Translations under genes and position numbers: made by a program
Notes under the pieces: model-generated
The model's database searches: none
What the model saw: only the letters and a program-made list of their open reading frames with translations
What the model was told of the DNA's origin: nothing
Assembly: GCF_010435915.1 (NCBI RefSeq)
Contig: NZ_JAAFZH010000001.1
Span: 744,001-808,000 of the forward strand
Direction of reading: 5' to 3'
Length of the DNA: 64,000 nucleotides
Origin: Spirosoma terrae
GTDB taxonomy: Bacteria > Bacteroidota > Bacteroidia > Cytophagales > Spirosomataceae
Shown: in pieces, positions 1 through 8,815 of the stretch
How the letters are laid out: each line of letters begins with the position of its first letter
Position numbering within the stretch: the first letter of the stretch is position 1

Positions 1-854
1 CCAAAGATATATCCAATGCGTTTAGCGGATCGCAGCGTGGGCTGGCCTCGGGTGAGCGCGTATTGGAACTGATCGATACGACACCGGCGGTTCAGGACAA
101 ACCCGGCGCTACGTCGCTGGCTGGTTTTCAAAAGCAACTATCGGTCAGGAACGTATCGTTTGCCTATAATGCCGATACGCCGGTGCTACGCGACATAAGT
201 TTCGAGCTGCCAAAAGGAAAGACGATTGCCCTGGTTGGCTCGTCGGGTGGCGGAAAATCGACCATTGCGGATTTGATTCCGCGATTCTATGATCCTACCG
301 CCGGACAAATTCTGATCGACGGTGTCGATTTGCGCGACTGCACTATGGAGTCGTTACGTGCCCAGATGGGTATTGTAACGCAGGAGAGCATTCTGTTCAA
401 CGATACCATTTTTAATAACATTGCCTTTGGTAGTTCCGCTACAGAATCCGATGTAATGGAAGCCGCCCGGATTGCGAATGCCCACGACTTTATTATGGCT
501 CAGCCCGATGGGTATCAGACCATTATTGGTGATCGGGGGGGCAAGTTATCAGGCGGTCAGCGACAACGGATTAGTATTGCCAGGGCTATTCTTAAAAATC
601 CGCCGATATTGATATTGGACGAAGCGACGTCTGCGCTCGATACAGAATCAGAAAAATTAGTGCAGGAGGCCCTGACACGGTTGATGGCTAACCGCACTAC
701 GTTAGTAATTGCCCACCGCTTGAGTACGATCCAGCATGCCGATGAAATTCTCGTCGTGAATCAGGGACGTATTGTTGAACGGGGGCGGCACGACGAGCTT
801 TTGACGCTTGACGAGGGTTTCTATCGACGATTAAGCACGATGCAGAATGTTTAG
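1..854 (+). CDS. ABC exporter ATP-binding half, MsbA-type (5' partial)
   Basis: The reading frame is already open at base 3, so the gene begins left of the window and only its C-terminal part is seen. The first visible residues resemble the linker after the transmembrane domain of MsbA/HlyB-type exporters, and the rest is a full nucleotide-binding domain. Walker A (GSSGGGKST), the Q-loop (VTQES), the signature LSGGQ, Walker B (ILILDEATSALD) and the H-loop histidine (AHRLSTI) are all present. The family forms homodimers or heterodimers in the inner membrane that export lipids, peptides or drugs. The substrate cannot be told from this part. A TTG at 63 is in frame but lies inside the domain linker and is not the start. 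A strong hairpin terminator follows. Confidence 0.93.
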   Translation, partial: KDISNAFSGSQRGLASGERVLELIDTTPAVQDKPGATSLAGFQKQLSVRNVSFAYNADTPVLRDISFELPKGKTIALVGSSGGGKSTIADLIPRFYDPTAGQILIDGVDLRDCTMESLRAQMGIVTQESILFNDTIFNNIAFGSSATESDVMEAARIANAHDFIMAQPDGYQTIIGDRGGKLSGGQRQRISIARAILKNPPILILDEATSALDTESEKLVQEALTRLMANRTTLVIAHRLSTIQHADEILVVNQGRIVERGRHDELLTLDEGFYRRLSTMQNV

Positions 855-880
855 TTAATCAAACCTTTTTTGGCTTATCA

Positions 881-919
881 ATATCCCGACAGCGTAAGGT
901 TGTCGGGATATTTTGTTTT
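881..919 (+). terminator. Rho-independent terminator after the ABC exporter
   Basis: A perfect 10-base inverted repeat (ATATCCCGAC at 881-890 with its complement at 902-911) is followed by a T-rich run. It lies 27 bases after the stop codon of the exporter. Confidence 0.85.
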
Positions 920-1174
920 CAGGATATTTCGGGCGTATTAATTCGATAAAAAATGGTCTAGTAGTCTAATTGGTTTGTAGGATTTTACGGATATTGTTTT
1001 TGAATTTTTATAGGTTAAATCTCTAGTGAACGGTCGATTCTTGCCCATTCACTCAATAAGCCTTCGTGTAGCTCAATACGGGCAAAAAAGCCAAATCCTT
1101 TTGGGGTGTTTTCGCGTAGTTATTGCAGTTCCTCGATGATCGGGGACTACTCCACTAAACGATTAATATTCTCA
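920..1174. other. Intergenic region before the ferritin-like pair
   Basis: Together with the terminator before it, this makes a gap of about 320 bases without a gene. It is AT-rich, and I see no convincing TTTG/TAnnTTTG promoter pair. A reading frame that starts at 1106 joins the next gene, but its first 23 codons look non-coding, and ATG 1175 is the better start. Confidence 0.4.
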
Positions 1175-1921
1175 ATGGAAAAACTACAAAATGACCCAAC
1201 GGCAGCTCCGCAGGGCCTGACCGGGAAAGCATCGGCCGCACTGGGCCGCCGGGTATTTTTGCGTTACCTGGGTGCTACGGCAGCTGCTGGTGTAGCCCTG
1301 AGTGCCTGTAAGAATGAGATTGCTGAACCACTAGCCACTGGCTCTGCTCGCGCTGGCGATGCTATTGACCTCGGCGATATTGGTTCGAAAGATGTCAACG
1401 TATTAAACTATGCTTATGCACTTGAGCAATTGGAGGCAGCCTTCTATACTCAGGTGCTTCTGACTCCTTACGCTGGCATCAACGGTTATGAGCGGGCAAT
1501 CCTAGCGGATATCCGTGATCATGAAATCGCGCACCGCGAATTGTTCAAGGCTGCGCTGGGCAGTGCTGCTATTCCTGGACTGACTCCTAACTTCAGCAGC
1601 ATCAATTTCAGCAGCCGCGCATCCGTTTTAGGAACGGCACGTGTTTTCGAAGCAATTGGTGTATCGGCCTACAACGGTGCTGGTAAGTACATCACTACGC
1701 CTGATTACTTGGTACTGGCTGGTAAGATTGTTTCGGTAGAAGCACGTCATACGGCTATTATTAGCGAACTGGTAAGCCCTCAGACAACCTCGTTCTCGGG
1801 CGATGATATCGTGGCTGCAGCTTCTGGATTGGGCGAAGCCCGTACGCCCGAAGAAGTACTAACACTAGTACGGCCTTATGTTCAGGAAATTCTTAATGGT
1901 AAAAACGGACGTCGCGCATAA
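1175..1921 (+). CDS. Tat-exported ferritin-like domain lipoprotein (Ferritin_2 type)
   Basis: This 248-residue protein has an N-terminal twin-arginine segment (GRRVFLRYLG) followed by a hydrophobic stretch and a lipobox-like ALSAC, so it is probably exported folded and perhaps lipid-anchored. The body is a four-helix ferritin-like fold: ALEQLEAAFY, then IRDHEIAHRE, then FEAIGVSAY, then SVEARHTAI supply the glutamates and histidines expected for a diiron site. ATG 1175 is chosen because it places the Tat motif near residue 28. The next gene, 12 bases downstream, encodes a second member of the family, so the two are very likely co-transcribed. The family (PF13668-like) is common in Cytophagales but its function is not established; oxidase, peroxidase or metal storage outside the cytoplasm are possible. 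Confidence 0.85.
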   Translation: MEKLQNDPTAAPQGLTGKASAALGRRVFLRYLGATAAAGVALSACKNEIAEPLATGSARAGDAIDLGDIGSKDVNVLNYAYALEQLEAAFYTQVLLTPYAGINGYERAILADIRDHEIAHRELFKAALGSAAIPGLTPNFSSINFSSRASVLGTARVFEAIGVSAYNGAGKYITTPDYLVLAGKIVSVEARHTAIISELVSPQTTSFSGDDIVAAASGLGEARTPEEVLTLVRPYVQEILNGKNGRRA

Positions 1922-1933
1922 ACATCAATAGCC

Positions 1934-2704
1934 ATGAATCTACAAAACATACTTAATGAAATTGAAAAGGTAGATGCTGACGTGTACGAACGGCTAGACC
2001 ATGTATCGCGTCGTCACGTTTTTCATAACTTCCTTAAAAAAGCGCTGACAGGCGTAGCACCCGTTGCTTTTGGCGCTATCCTGAATAAAGCGTATGCGCA
2101 AAGCAGCACGGTTGCTGATGTGCTTAATTTCGCTCTAACATTAGAATACCTTGAAGCTGAATTTTACAATAAAGGATTAGCCTCAGGTGGTCTGATCACC
2201 GGTATGGAAGGTTGGAATACGTTCCAGCAGATCGCCAAACACGAAAACGCACACGTAGCGCTGTTGAAATCAGCCCTGGGTGGTGCTGCCATTGCTAAGC
2301 CAAACTTTGACTTTACCGCCAAAGGCGCTTATCCTGACGTATTTTCTAACTATAAGACCTTTATGACATTGGCTCAGGCATTCGAAGATACGGGTGTACG
2401 GGCTTACAAAGGTCAGGCTGCTAATTTGATCAGTGCACCAGATGTATTAACAGTGGCTCTTCAAATTCACTCGGTAGAAGCCATGCACGCAGCTAAAGTT
2501 CGTTACCTGGGTGGTAGCCGGGGATGGATTATGGGTGCAATGGGCGCACCAGCCGCTGTATATGCCGGTGAGGATGTTCGGGTGCAGGGTGGCGTAGACG
2601 TAGTGAATTTAACAGGCCTTGGTACCGATCAGGTTACCGGAGCTTTTGATGAACCACTAACCAAAGCCCAGGTATTGGCTATTGCCACACCGTTCTTAGC
2701 GTAA
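1934..2704 (+). CDS. Second Tat-exported ferritin-like protein
   Basis: This 256-residue protein is the partner of the preceding gene and shares its plan. A longer N-terminal region ends in SRRHVFHNFLKK, a twin-arginine motif, then a hydrophobic stretch with a likely cleavage site AYA-QS. No lipobox is seen, so it may be soluble in the periplasm. The helices carry LTLEYLEAEFY, AKHENAHVALL, AQAFEDTGVRAY and HSVEAMHAAK, consistent with a diiron centre. A C-terminal extension of about 60 residues after the fold is absent from the first protein. A heteromeric complex between a lipid-anchored and a soluble subunit is an inference from the tandem arrangement. Confidence 0.85.
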   Translation: MNLQNILNEIEKVDADVYERLDHVSRRHVFHNFLKKALTGVAPVAFGAILNKAYAQSSTVADVLNFALTLEYLEAEFYNKGLASGGLITGMEGWNTFQQIAKHENAHVALLKSALGGAAIAKPNFDFTAKGAYPDVFSNYKTFMTLAQAFEDTGVRAYKGQAANLISAPDVLTVALQIHSVEAMHAAKVRYLGGSRGWIMGAMGAPAAVYAGEDVRVQGGVDVVNLTGLGTDQVTGAFDEPLTKAQVLAIATPFLA

Positions 2705-2721
2705 GTAAGTGGAGTGAGTAG

Positions 2722-2775
2722 TTGGGTAGTTGTTGACCGGAGTTTTCGGGCAATCAACTACCCAATTATTTTTTT
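2722..2775. terminator. Terminator between convergent genes
   Basis: An 11-base perfect inverted repeat (TTGGGTAGTTG at 2722-2732 with its complement at 2755-2765) is followed by TTATTTTTTT on the plus strand. The T-run touches the stop codon of the convergent minus-strand gene. Confidence 0.8.
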
Positions 2776-4198
2776 AAGGCTGAGTGGCTGTAACGCTACG
2801 TAGCCGCATGGTTGAGCCTTTTTCAAGATTGTTTTCCGGGTTAAGCAGGCAAATCTGATTAATGATGCCATCCCAGCCGTTACGGCCCTGGAGCGCTATT
2901 TCGTAGGTCCTGAATTGGCCATCGCCAACAATCGGGAAATCAACGTAGCGTTCGGGTACGTCGTAAAAATCGATCTCGCCGGGTTTGCGCCAGACCAGCC
3001 GGGCAGTGGTAGCTTTTGTGGTAAAGGCTGCCTGAACGTAGAGTTTCGGCAGTTCGGTAGGACGCCAGAAGACAAAGGGGCTACAGACCCGGAAATTGGC
3101 CCGCGTTGTATCCACCCGTTGCCAGCGAATCGCTAACTCATTCTGAATAGGCCAGCCTTTATCATGAACATTGTAGTAATACCAGCCCTGACGATCGGTA
3201 GTGAACCGGAAATTAGGAAGAGTTGCAGGACGGGGCTGGCTATAGGCATACTGCCGAATATCGGCCAGCGAGCCTACAATCAGTGTGTAATCGAATTCAT
3301 AAACACCATTATGATCAATTTGCATGAAACCATTCGCGCTCATGTAATAACTCGTCATATCGAATTCGCCCCCAACCTGTCCTGAGCCTGACGCGAGCGT
3401 TACGAACCGAAACTGATTAGCCTGATATAAGCCAACGCCCCGCCCTTCGGTGTTGAGCAGAGCAGACCAGTTTTCGGTCGTATAATGGCTAATCATGTCA
3501 TGCTCCGAAAGCTCGGTTAAAGCGCCGTTGGTGAATGGCTGAGCGCCGGTATAGGTTACCTGCCGATACCAGGGTGCATTTGTGTAGACGCATGGCATTT
3601 CCTGCGTTCGTCCATCATACTGAGTCGTATCGGCCCGCTGAACCGTAGTTCTGCTCTTCACGTGTACCGTATTGCCCTGAAGTTCGAGCCAATGTTCCAT
3701 GATGCAATCGGCTGATTCATTAAAGAGCGGCCAGATAAGCGGGACCGTCTTTACGTAAAGTTTGTTCTGGCTTTGCTGGTAGCTAATAATACGGGCAGGA
3801 TGATTATAATAATCGCCAGCCTGTACTGGATTCCAGCCCAGATTTCGCCAGACATAAACCGGATCTTTCCCGTTAACAGAGTATGGATATGGGCCGCCAT
3901 AGAGCGAGGTTTGTAGTTGCCGGCCCAAATCATAGTTATTGATCATATTCTGAGAGCTGGTCGCTTCGGCGAGATACGTAATGGCACCCCCCATATTGAG
4001 ATCGATTCCCACTTTTACTTTATCGTTAGACAGATACAAGCGCTTGGCCTCGGGGCGAGGAAATTGTCCAGGTGACGTATTGGGGTCGTTGGGGTTGGAG
4101 GTTGGTGTGTAAGGGGCAGTAGCCGGATAATCTTGCGAACAACTGAGAGTCAGAAAGCCGAACAGTACACAAACTAAATAAACGTAAGGACGAGTCAT
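2774..4198 (-). CDS. Large surface lipoprotein, possibly carbohydrate-related
   Basis: The protein has 474 residues. A signal peptide ends in the lipobox LTLSC, so it is a lipoprotein, followed by a Pro/Asn/Ser-rich linker to about residue 50. The rest is rich in aromatic residues and beta-strand patterns. The stretch KVKVGIDLNMGGAITYLAE resembles the opening strand of galactose-mutarotase-like or glycoside-hydrolase beta-sandwich domains, and the last 130 residues look like a separate beta-sandwich. I do not recognise a named family or catalytic pair with confidence. A role in sugar or polysaccharide handling at the cell surface is an inference from fold-like features only. It converges on the ferritin-like pair and has no obvious operon partner. 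Confidence 0.7.
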   Translation of the reverse strand: MTRPYVYLVCVLFGFLTLSCSQDYPATAPYTPTSNPNDPNTSPGQFPRPEAKRLYLSNDKVKVGIDLNMGGAITYLAEATSSQNMINNYDLGRQLQTSLYGGPYPYSVNGKDPVYVWRNLGWNPVQAGDYYNHPARIISYQQSQNKLYVKTVPLIWPLFNESADCIMEHWLELQGNTVHVKSRTTVQRADTTQYDGRTQEMPCVYTNAPWYRQVTYTGAQPFTNGALTELSEHDMISHYTTENWSALLNTEGRGVGLYQANQFRFVTLASGSGQVGGEFDMTSYYMSANGFMQIDHNGVYEFDYTLIVGSLADIRQYAYSQPRPATLPNFRFTTDRQGWYYYNVHDKGWPIQNELAIRWQRVDTTRANFRVCSPFVFWRPTELPKLYVQAAFTTKATTARLVWRKPGEIDFYDVPERYVDFPIVGDGQFRTYEIALQGRNGWDGIINQICLLNPENNLEKGSTMRLRSVTATQP

Positions 4199-4267
4199 AG
4201 GCGAGTAAGCAGGTTAGCCAAAAATACCGGGGGGCAGGGCGCTTTCCAAGTATACTTATTCAGTGAC

Positions 4268-4795
4268 CTAAGCAGGGTGGGTATGGTTGGAAGTCAGCTG
4301 TTGTAGAAAGTGCTTTGCATCCGACGGTTTTTTCAGTATAAACACCTGCCGCTCTGCCCGATACTGATTAATGACCGCCAATACCTTTGGTCGATGTGTT
4401 TCTGCATACAATAAAATCCAGCGAATAAAGAGCCAGTCCCAGTGTTCGGGGCAACCGGCCGCCATGTCGGGCCTGACCCGGCCGTAATAACTAACGATCC
4501 GTTTCACCGCCCGCCAGACACACACCCAGCGTGAATAATCCAGAAAAATAACCGTATCGGATGCGGCCAGACGTATCGGTAGGGTTGATCCATAGTTGAC
4601 ATCAATAATCCATTCCGATTGGCTGATCAGTTGCTGCTGAAGGGATTGTTGTGTTGGCTTATCAACCAAAACCCAGCTGGGTTGCCACAAAATGGCGTCA
4701 AGGTGAATGACGGGTAAATTCAATAAGTGCCCAAGCTGACGGGATAATGTTGATTTGCCGGCTCCTCCACTCCCTAAAATGACAATTCGCTTCAC
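4268..4795 (-). CDS. P-loop NTPase related to FlaR/adenylate-kinase-like 'topology modulation' proteins
   Basis: This 175-residue protein starts with a Walker A loop (GSGGAGKST) at residues 8-16, followed by VIHLDAILW and a C-terminal VFILKKPSDAKHFL. This pattern is typical of the short kinase-like proteins annotated as DNA topology modulation protein FlaR. The family is thought to bind ATP and resembles adenylate/shikimate kinases; its substrate is unknown. It lies alone, between a divergent carB and the downstream lipoprotein gene. The family assignment is firm at the level of P-loop kinase-like fold and weak at the level of function. Confidence 0.8.
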   Translation of the reverse strand: MKRIVILGSGGAGKSTLSRQLGHLLNLPVIHLDAILWQPSWVLVDKPTQQSLQQQLISQSEWIIDVNYGSTLPIRLAASDTVIFLDYSRWVCVWRAVKRIVSYYGRVRPDMAAGCPEHWDWLFIRWILLYAETHRPKVLAVINQYRAERQVFILKKPSDAKHFLQQLTSNHTHPA

Positions 4796-5092
4796 AATAA
4801 AATAATATAGCGTAAATGAATGAAAAGTGCTGTTTTGAGCTAGTAGCGCTATTCTGGAGTTGGCAGCTTACGTTTTTTTTTGACTTGTTTTCGGCTAATT
4901 AAGACTATTTCTTAAATTCTCTTTTTCCATTCCGATACAAACCCCTAATTTTGCAGGATTTTTGGCGATCCGTAACGGCCTAACGGTCAAAAAAACAACG
5001 TCGTCAACTACTATTTGTCATCATTCATCCGGGACCGCCCGGCCGAATCATCAAGGTGAATTCGCCTGCGCGGTTCATTGTCCCGCTGAACA
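4796..5092 (+). other. Long leader region upstream of carB
   Basis: About 300 bases without a convincing gene. A Bacteroidetes-type -7 element lies at 4946-4953, leaving an untranslated leader of roughly 130 bases. I see no recognisable riboswitch. A short hairpin covers the carB start codon. Confidence 0.4.
4946..4953 (+). promoter_or_regulatory. Candidate carB promoter -7 element
   Basis: TAATTTTG matches the Bacteroidetes consensus TAnnTTTG exactly. The -33 element is weak: TTTT at 4922-4925, 20 bases upstream, where TTTG is expected. Confidence 0.45.
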
Positions 5093-5095
5093 ATG
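5076..5095 (+). promoter_or_regulatory. Small hairpin covering the carB start codon
   Basis: CATTGT at 5076-5081 pairs with ACAATG at 5090-5095, which includes the ATG. The stem is only 6 base pairs with an 8-base loop, so a regulatory role is uncertain. Confidence 0.25.
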
Positions 5096-7969
5096 CCCAA
5101 AAACGCTCAAATCCGCTCAGTTCTTATTATCGGCTCCGGTCCTATCATTATTGGTCAGGCCTGTGAGTTCGACTACTCTGGTTCGCAGGCTGCCCGCTCG
5201 CTGCGCGAAGAAGGAATTGAAGTTGCGCTGATCAACTCCAACCCGGCCACAATCATGACAGACCCGATCAATGCTGATCATGTGTATCTGTTGCCGCTGG
5301 ACAAAAAGTCTATCGTTCAAATCCTGGAAAAACATCAGGAGATGGGCCGGCCAATCGATGCCGTTTTGCCAACCATGGGCGGTCAGACGGCTCTTAACCT
5401 GGCTATCGACTGCGATAAAGCCGGTGTTTGGCAAAAATACAACGTACAGATTATCGGGGTCGATATTCGGGCCATTGAAACAACCGAAGACCGTGAGAAA
5501 TTTCGGCTGAAAATGCTGGAACTAGGCGTTGGTGTTTGTAAAGGTCGTACGGCGCGGTCCTTCCTGGAAGGGAAAGAAATCGCTCAGGAGATCGGCTTCC
5601 CACTGGTAATACGTCCTTCGTTTACGTTGGGTGGTACGGGTGGTGGCTTTGTTCAGCGTCCTGAAGATTTCGATAAAGCCCTTACGGCGGGCCTGCATGC
5701 TTCTCCAGTTCACGAAGTACTGGTTGAGCAGAGCGTAATGGGATGGAAAGAATATGAGCTGGAGCTGCTCCGCGATAGCGCCGGAAACTTCATCATCATT
5801 TGTTCTATCGAGAACTTCGACCCGATGGGTATCCACACGGGCGACAGTATCACCGTAGCGCCAGCCATGACGTTGCCCGATACGCTCTATCAGAAAATGC
5901 GCGATCTGTCGATCATGATGATGAACGGTATCGGTAAGTTTGCTGGTGGTTGTAACGTACAGTTCTCGGTTAATCCGGCAACTGACGACATTATTGCCAT
6001 TGAGATTAACCCACGGGTTAGCCGTTCGTCGGCGCTGGCGTCGAAAGCAACCGGCTATCCGATTGCCAAGATTGCTGCTAAAATGGCTATCGGTTACAAT
6101 CTCGATGAGCTAATTAACCCAATCACGGGTACTACGTCGGCGTTTTTCGAGCCTGCTATCGATTACGTAATCGTAAAAATACCACGCTGGAACTTCGATA
6201 AGTTTCCGGGAGCCGACCGCTCTCTGGGCCTACAGATGAAATCAGTGGGAGAAACGATGGGTATTGGTCGGAACTTCCAGGAGGCACTGCAAAAAGCGTG
6301 TCAGTCGCTCGAAATCAGACGTAACGGGCTCGGTGCCGACGGTCGCGAACTGACCGATCGTGAAGCACTGACCGAGAGTCTGGCGCATCCGAGCTGGAAC
6401 CGTTTGTTCCATATCTACGATGCGTTTAAGGCCGGAATGTCGTTCCGTACCATTCAGCAACTGACCAAAATAGATCCCTGGTTCCTGCATCAGATTGAAG
6501 AACTGATTGAGCTGGAACGCGAAATTCAGCAATACGATCTGGACGATTTGCCACCTGAACTGCTACGCACTGCCAAGCAGAAAGGGTATGCCGATCGGCA
6601 GTTGGCCCACTTACTTCAGGTAAAAGAAAGTAAGATCTACGATTATCGTCAGGCACACAATATTCGTCGGGTCTACAAGTGCGTTGATACCTGTGCCGCT
6701 GAATTTGAGGCCAAAACGCCATACTACTATTCGACATTCAATAACCAGTTGCCCATTACGCAGGATCGGCCGGAGCCGGTATCGCAATTGCCTGGTAACG
6801 AGTCAGTACGTAGTGATCGTAAGAAGATTGTTGTTCTGGGATCTGGTCCGAACCGGATTGGTCAGGGTATTGAATTTGACTACTCCTGCGTACATGGTGT
6901 TCTGGCGGCTAAAGAAGCTGGTTATGAAACCATCATGATCAACTGTAATCCAGAAACTGTGTCTACCGACCCCGATATTGCTGACAAGCTGTATTTCGAG
7001 CCGGTTTTCTGGGAGCACGTACATGCCATTATCATGCACGAACAGCCCGAAGGCGTTATCGTGCAGCTGGGCGGACAAACTGCTCTGAAAATGGCAGAAA
7101 AGCTGACGCGCTACGGTATTAAAATTATCGGTACGAGCTGGGAAGCGCTCGATCTGGCTGAAGATCGTGGTCATTTCTCCGATATGCTCCGTAAGCTCGA
7201 TATTCCGTATCCGAAATTCGGTACAGTGCGGGAAGCCGAAGCCGCTCTCGATCTGTCGCGTGAGTTAGGATTCCCGCTGCTGGTACGTCCAAGCTACGTA
7301 TTGGGTGGTCAGAATATGAAAATCGTGATCAACGAAACGGAGCTGGAGCAGCATGTCATGAAAATCCTGAAGGATATTCCCGACAACAACATTCTGCTCG
7401 ACCATTTCCTGGAGAACGCGATTGAGGCCGAAGCCGATGCTATCTGCGATGGCGAAGATGTCTATATTATTGGTATCATGGAGCATATCGAACCGGCGGG
7501 TATCCACTCGGGCGATTCGTATGCTGTGTTGCCTACATTTGATCTGAGTGAGAACATAATCCGTCAGATTGAAGAGCATACTAAAAAGATTGCTGTTGCG
7601 CTCAAAACGGTTGGTCTGATCAATATCCAGTTCGCGATTAAAGACGAGGTTGTTTATATTATCGAAGCCAACCCGCGCGCTAGCCGTACCGTACCGTTCA
7701 TCTGTAAGGCGTATCAGGAGCCTTACGTGAATTATGCAACTAAGGTGATGCTGGGCGATAAGAAAGTGAAGGACTTCACCTTCAAGCCCGTCAAGAAAGG
7801 CTATGCGATCAAGATTCCTGTCTTCTCGTTTAACAAGTTCCCGAACGTAAACAAGGAACTTGGGCCAGAAATGAAGTCGACCGGTGAGGGAATCTATTTC
7901 ATCGATGACCTAACCGACGATTTCTTCCAGAAGGTATACGCCGAACGGAATCTCTATCTGAGCCGCTAG
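5093..7969 (+). CDS. carB: Carbamoyl-phosphate synthase large subunit, lacking the MGS-like domain
   Basis: CarB makes carbamoyl phosphate from bicarbonate, ammonia (from glutamine via CarA) and two ATP, feeding pyrimidine and arginine synthesis. The 958 residues contain two homologous ATP-grasp halves. Each opens with a Rossmann-like motif (IIGSGPIIIGQACEFDYSG near residue 13 and VVLGSGPNRIGQGIEFDYS near residue 582). The metal-binding EINPR of the first half and EANPR of the second are intact. The protein ends about 20 residues after GPEMKSTGEG. The roughly 130-residue allosteric domain of the 1070-residue enterobacterial enzyme, which binds UMP and ornithine, is therefore absent. Short CarB proteins of this kind occur in Bacteroidetes. 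carA is not in the window. Confidence 0.97.
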   Translation: MPKNAQIRSVLIIGSGPIIIGQACEFDYSGSQAARSLREEGIEVALINSNPATIMTDPINADHVYLLPLDKKSIVQILEKHQEMGRPIDAVLPTMGGQTALNLAIDCDKAGVWQKYNVQIIGVDIRAIETTEDREKFRLKMLELGVGVCKGRTARSFLEGKEIAQEIGFPLVIRPSFTLGGTGGGFVQRPEDFDKALTAGLHASPVHEVLVEQSVMGWKEYELELLRDSAGNFIIICSIENFDPMGIHTGDSITVAPAMTLPDTLYQKMRDLSIMMMNGIGKFAGGCNVQFSVNPATDDIIAIEINPRVSRSSALASKATGYPIAKIAAKMAIGYNLDELINPITGTTSAFFEPAIDYVIVKIPRWNFDKFPGADRSLGLQMKSVGETMGIGRNFQEALQKACQSLEIRRNGLGADGRELTDREALTESLAHPSWNRLFHIYDAFKAGMSFRTIQQLTKIDPWFLHQIEELIELEREIQQYDLDDLPPELLRTAKQKGYADRQLAHLLQVKESKIYDYRQAHNIRRVYKCVDTCAAEFEAKTPYYYSTFNNQLPITQDRPEPVSQLPGNESVRSDRKKIVVLGSGPNRIGQGIEFDYSCVHGVLAAKEAGYETIMINCNPETVSTDPDIADKLYFEPVFWEHVHAIIMHEQPEGVIVQLGGQTALKMAEKLTRYGIKIIGTSWEALDLAEDRGHFSDMLRKLDIPYPKFGTVREAEAALDLSRELGFPLLVRPSYVLGGQNMKIVINETELEQHVMKILKDIPDNNILLDHFLENAIEAEADAICDGEDVYIIGIMEHIEPAGIHSGDSYAVLPTFDLSENIIRQIEEHTKKIAVALKTVGLINIQFAIKDEVVYIIEANPRASRTVPFICKAYQEPYVNYATKVMLGDKKVKDFTFKPVKKGYAIKIPVFSFNKFPNVNKELGPEMKSTGEGIYFIDDLTDDFFQKVYAERNLYLSR

Positions 7970-7987
7970 TTTGATTAATAAGGCCTG

Positions 7988-8031
7988 AAAACAGTTGAGC
8001 CATGCCGAGTCGGCGTGGCTCAACTGTTTTG
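7988..8031 (+). terminator. Terminator after carB
   Basis: A perfect 15-base inverted repeat (arms 7988-8002 and 8016-8030) begins with AAAA and ends with TTTT. It starts 19 bases after the carB stop. Confidence 0.8.
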
Positions 8032-8088
8032 TTGCTATTTGCGTTTAGAAAGAAGATATTTACACTAGAAGCCTAAACAGGAAATAGT

Positions 8089-8304
8089 ATGACTGTTGTA
8101 TCTGTCGAATTGGAAGATAAGCTGGCAGTAGAATTAAAAGAAGCAGCTGAATTGCTCAAAACGGATGAAGTTGAGTTAATTCGTAAAGCTGTTACTAATT
8201 ATATCCGTCAATATCGCATGGATAGAATTAGAGAAGGAGCACAACCTTATGCTGATCAGGCCGGTTTTCTAACAGAAGATGATATTTATCGGGAAATTTC
8301 CTGA
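8089..8304 (+). CDS. Ribbon-helix-helix-type antitoxin
   Basis: This 71-residue protein has an N-terminal strand (TVVSVELEDKLAVEL) followed by two helices (AAELLKTDEVELIRKAVTNYIRQYR). That pattern fits CopG/RHH DNA-binding antitoxins. The C-terminal half is acidic (QAGFLTEDDIYREIS) and would be the toxin-binding tail. The PIN-domain gene starts 70 bases downstream on the same strand, so the two form a probable type II toxin-antitoxin module. Antitoxins of this class usually bind their own promoter. The 70-base gap is unusually long for a toxin-antitoxin pair, and no ATG or GTG start lies upstream of the toxin ATG in its frame. Confidence 0.75.
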   Translation: MTVVSVELEDKLAVELKEAAELLKTDEVELIRKAVTNYIRQYRMDRIREGAQPYADQAGFLTEDDIYREIS

Positions 8305-8374
8305 TTAAAGAATTCCGTTTTATTATTGCTTAAATAAAGGCAAAAAGGCTGTCCTTTTCTCTACTGGTTTCTTC

Positions 8375-8806
8375 ATGGATGCGCCTTTGCGTTTAGCTCC
8401 TTCTACAGCGATCGTTTTTGATACGAACGTTCTGCTCTCCGCTTTCATTTTTAGAAAATTTGCTGGTGATGTCTATCAATACTGTGCCGAGCGATATTTG
8501 CTCTACAGCTCAGAATGGATGTTGGCTGAGTTATCAGAAAAGCTGGAGAGCAAAAAATTCAGGCTTCCATTGACTTTACAGGAAACTATTCTGGTACAAG
8601 TCCGAGAGGATGTACAATTAGTTTATCCTACAAATGAAATGCCCAATTATTCTCGCGATCCAGATGATAATAACGTGTTACGTCTTGCCTTATTTATAAA
8701 AGCTAACTTTATAATTACCGGTGATCGTGATCTTTTGGACTTAGGTCAGGTTGAAAAGACTGAAATTATTAGTCCCAAGCTATTTTTTGAACGATACATG
8801 ATGTAG
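8375..8806 (+). CDS. PIN-domain ribonuclease toxin (COG1569-like)
   Basis: This 143-residue protein is a probable toxin ribonuclease. The PIN core is visible: the first acidic residue in VFDTNVLLSAF (about residue 16), a glutamate in MLAELSEKL, an aspartate in SRDPDDNNVL, and the final acidic cluster in TGDRDLL. These residues bind the metal ions that cut single-stranded RNA. Its neighbour upstream is an RHH-type antitoxin. A bidirectional terminator follows. Codon use and composition are more AT-rich than in carB next door, which fits acquisition by transfer. Confidence 0.85.
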   Translation: MDAPLRLAPSTAIVFDTNVLLSAFIFRKFAGDVYQYCAERYLLYSSEWMLAELSEKLESKKFRLPLTLQETILVQVREDVQLVYPTNEMPNYSRDPDDNNVLRLALFIKANFIITGDRDLLDLGQVEKTEIISPKLFFERYMM

Positions 8807-8815
8807 AACCATCAT

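Noticed and set aside
1106-1174. 23-residue extension of the first ferritin-like protein
   Set aside because: It would place the Tat motif too far from the N-terminus and reads like non-coding sequence.
3164-3385. Plus-strand reading frame inside the minus-strand lipoprotein gene
   Set aside because: No family resemblance; the antisense gene has a signal peptide and full-length coding pattern.
5522-5836. Minus-strand reading frame within carB
   Set aside because: It is a shadow of a highly conserved gene on the other strand.
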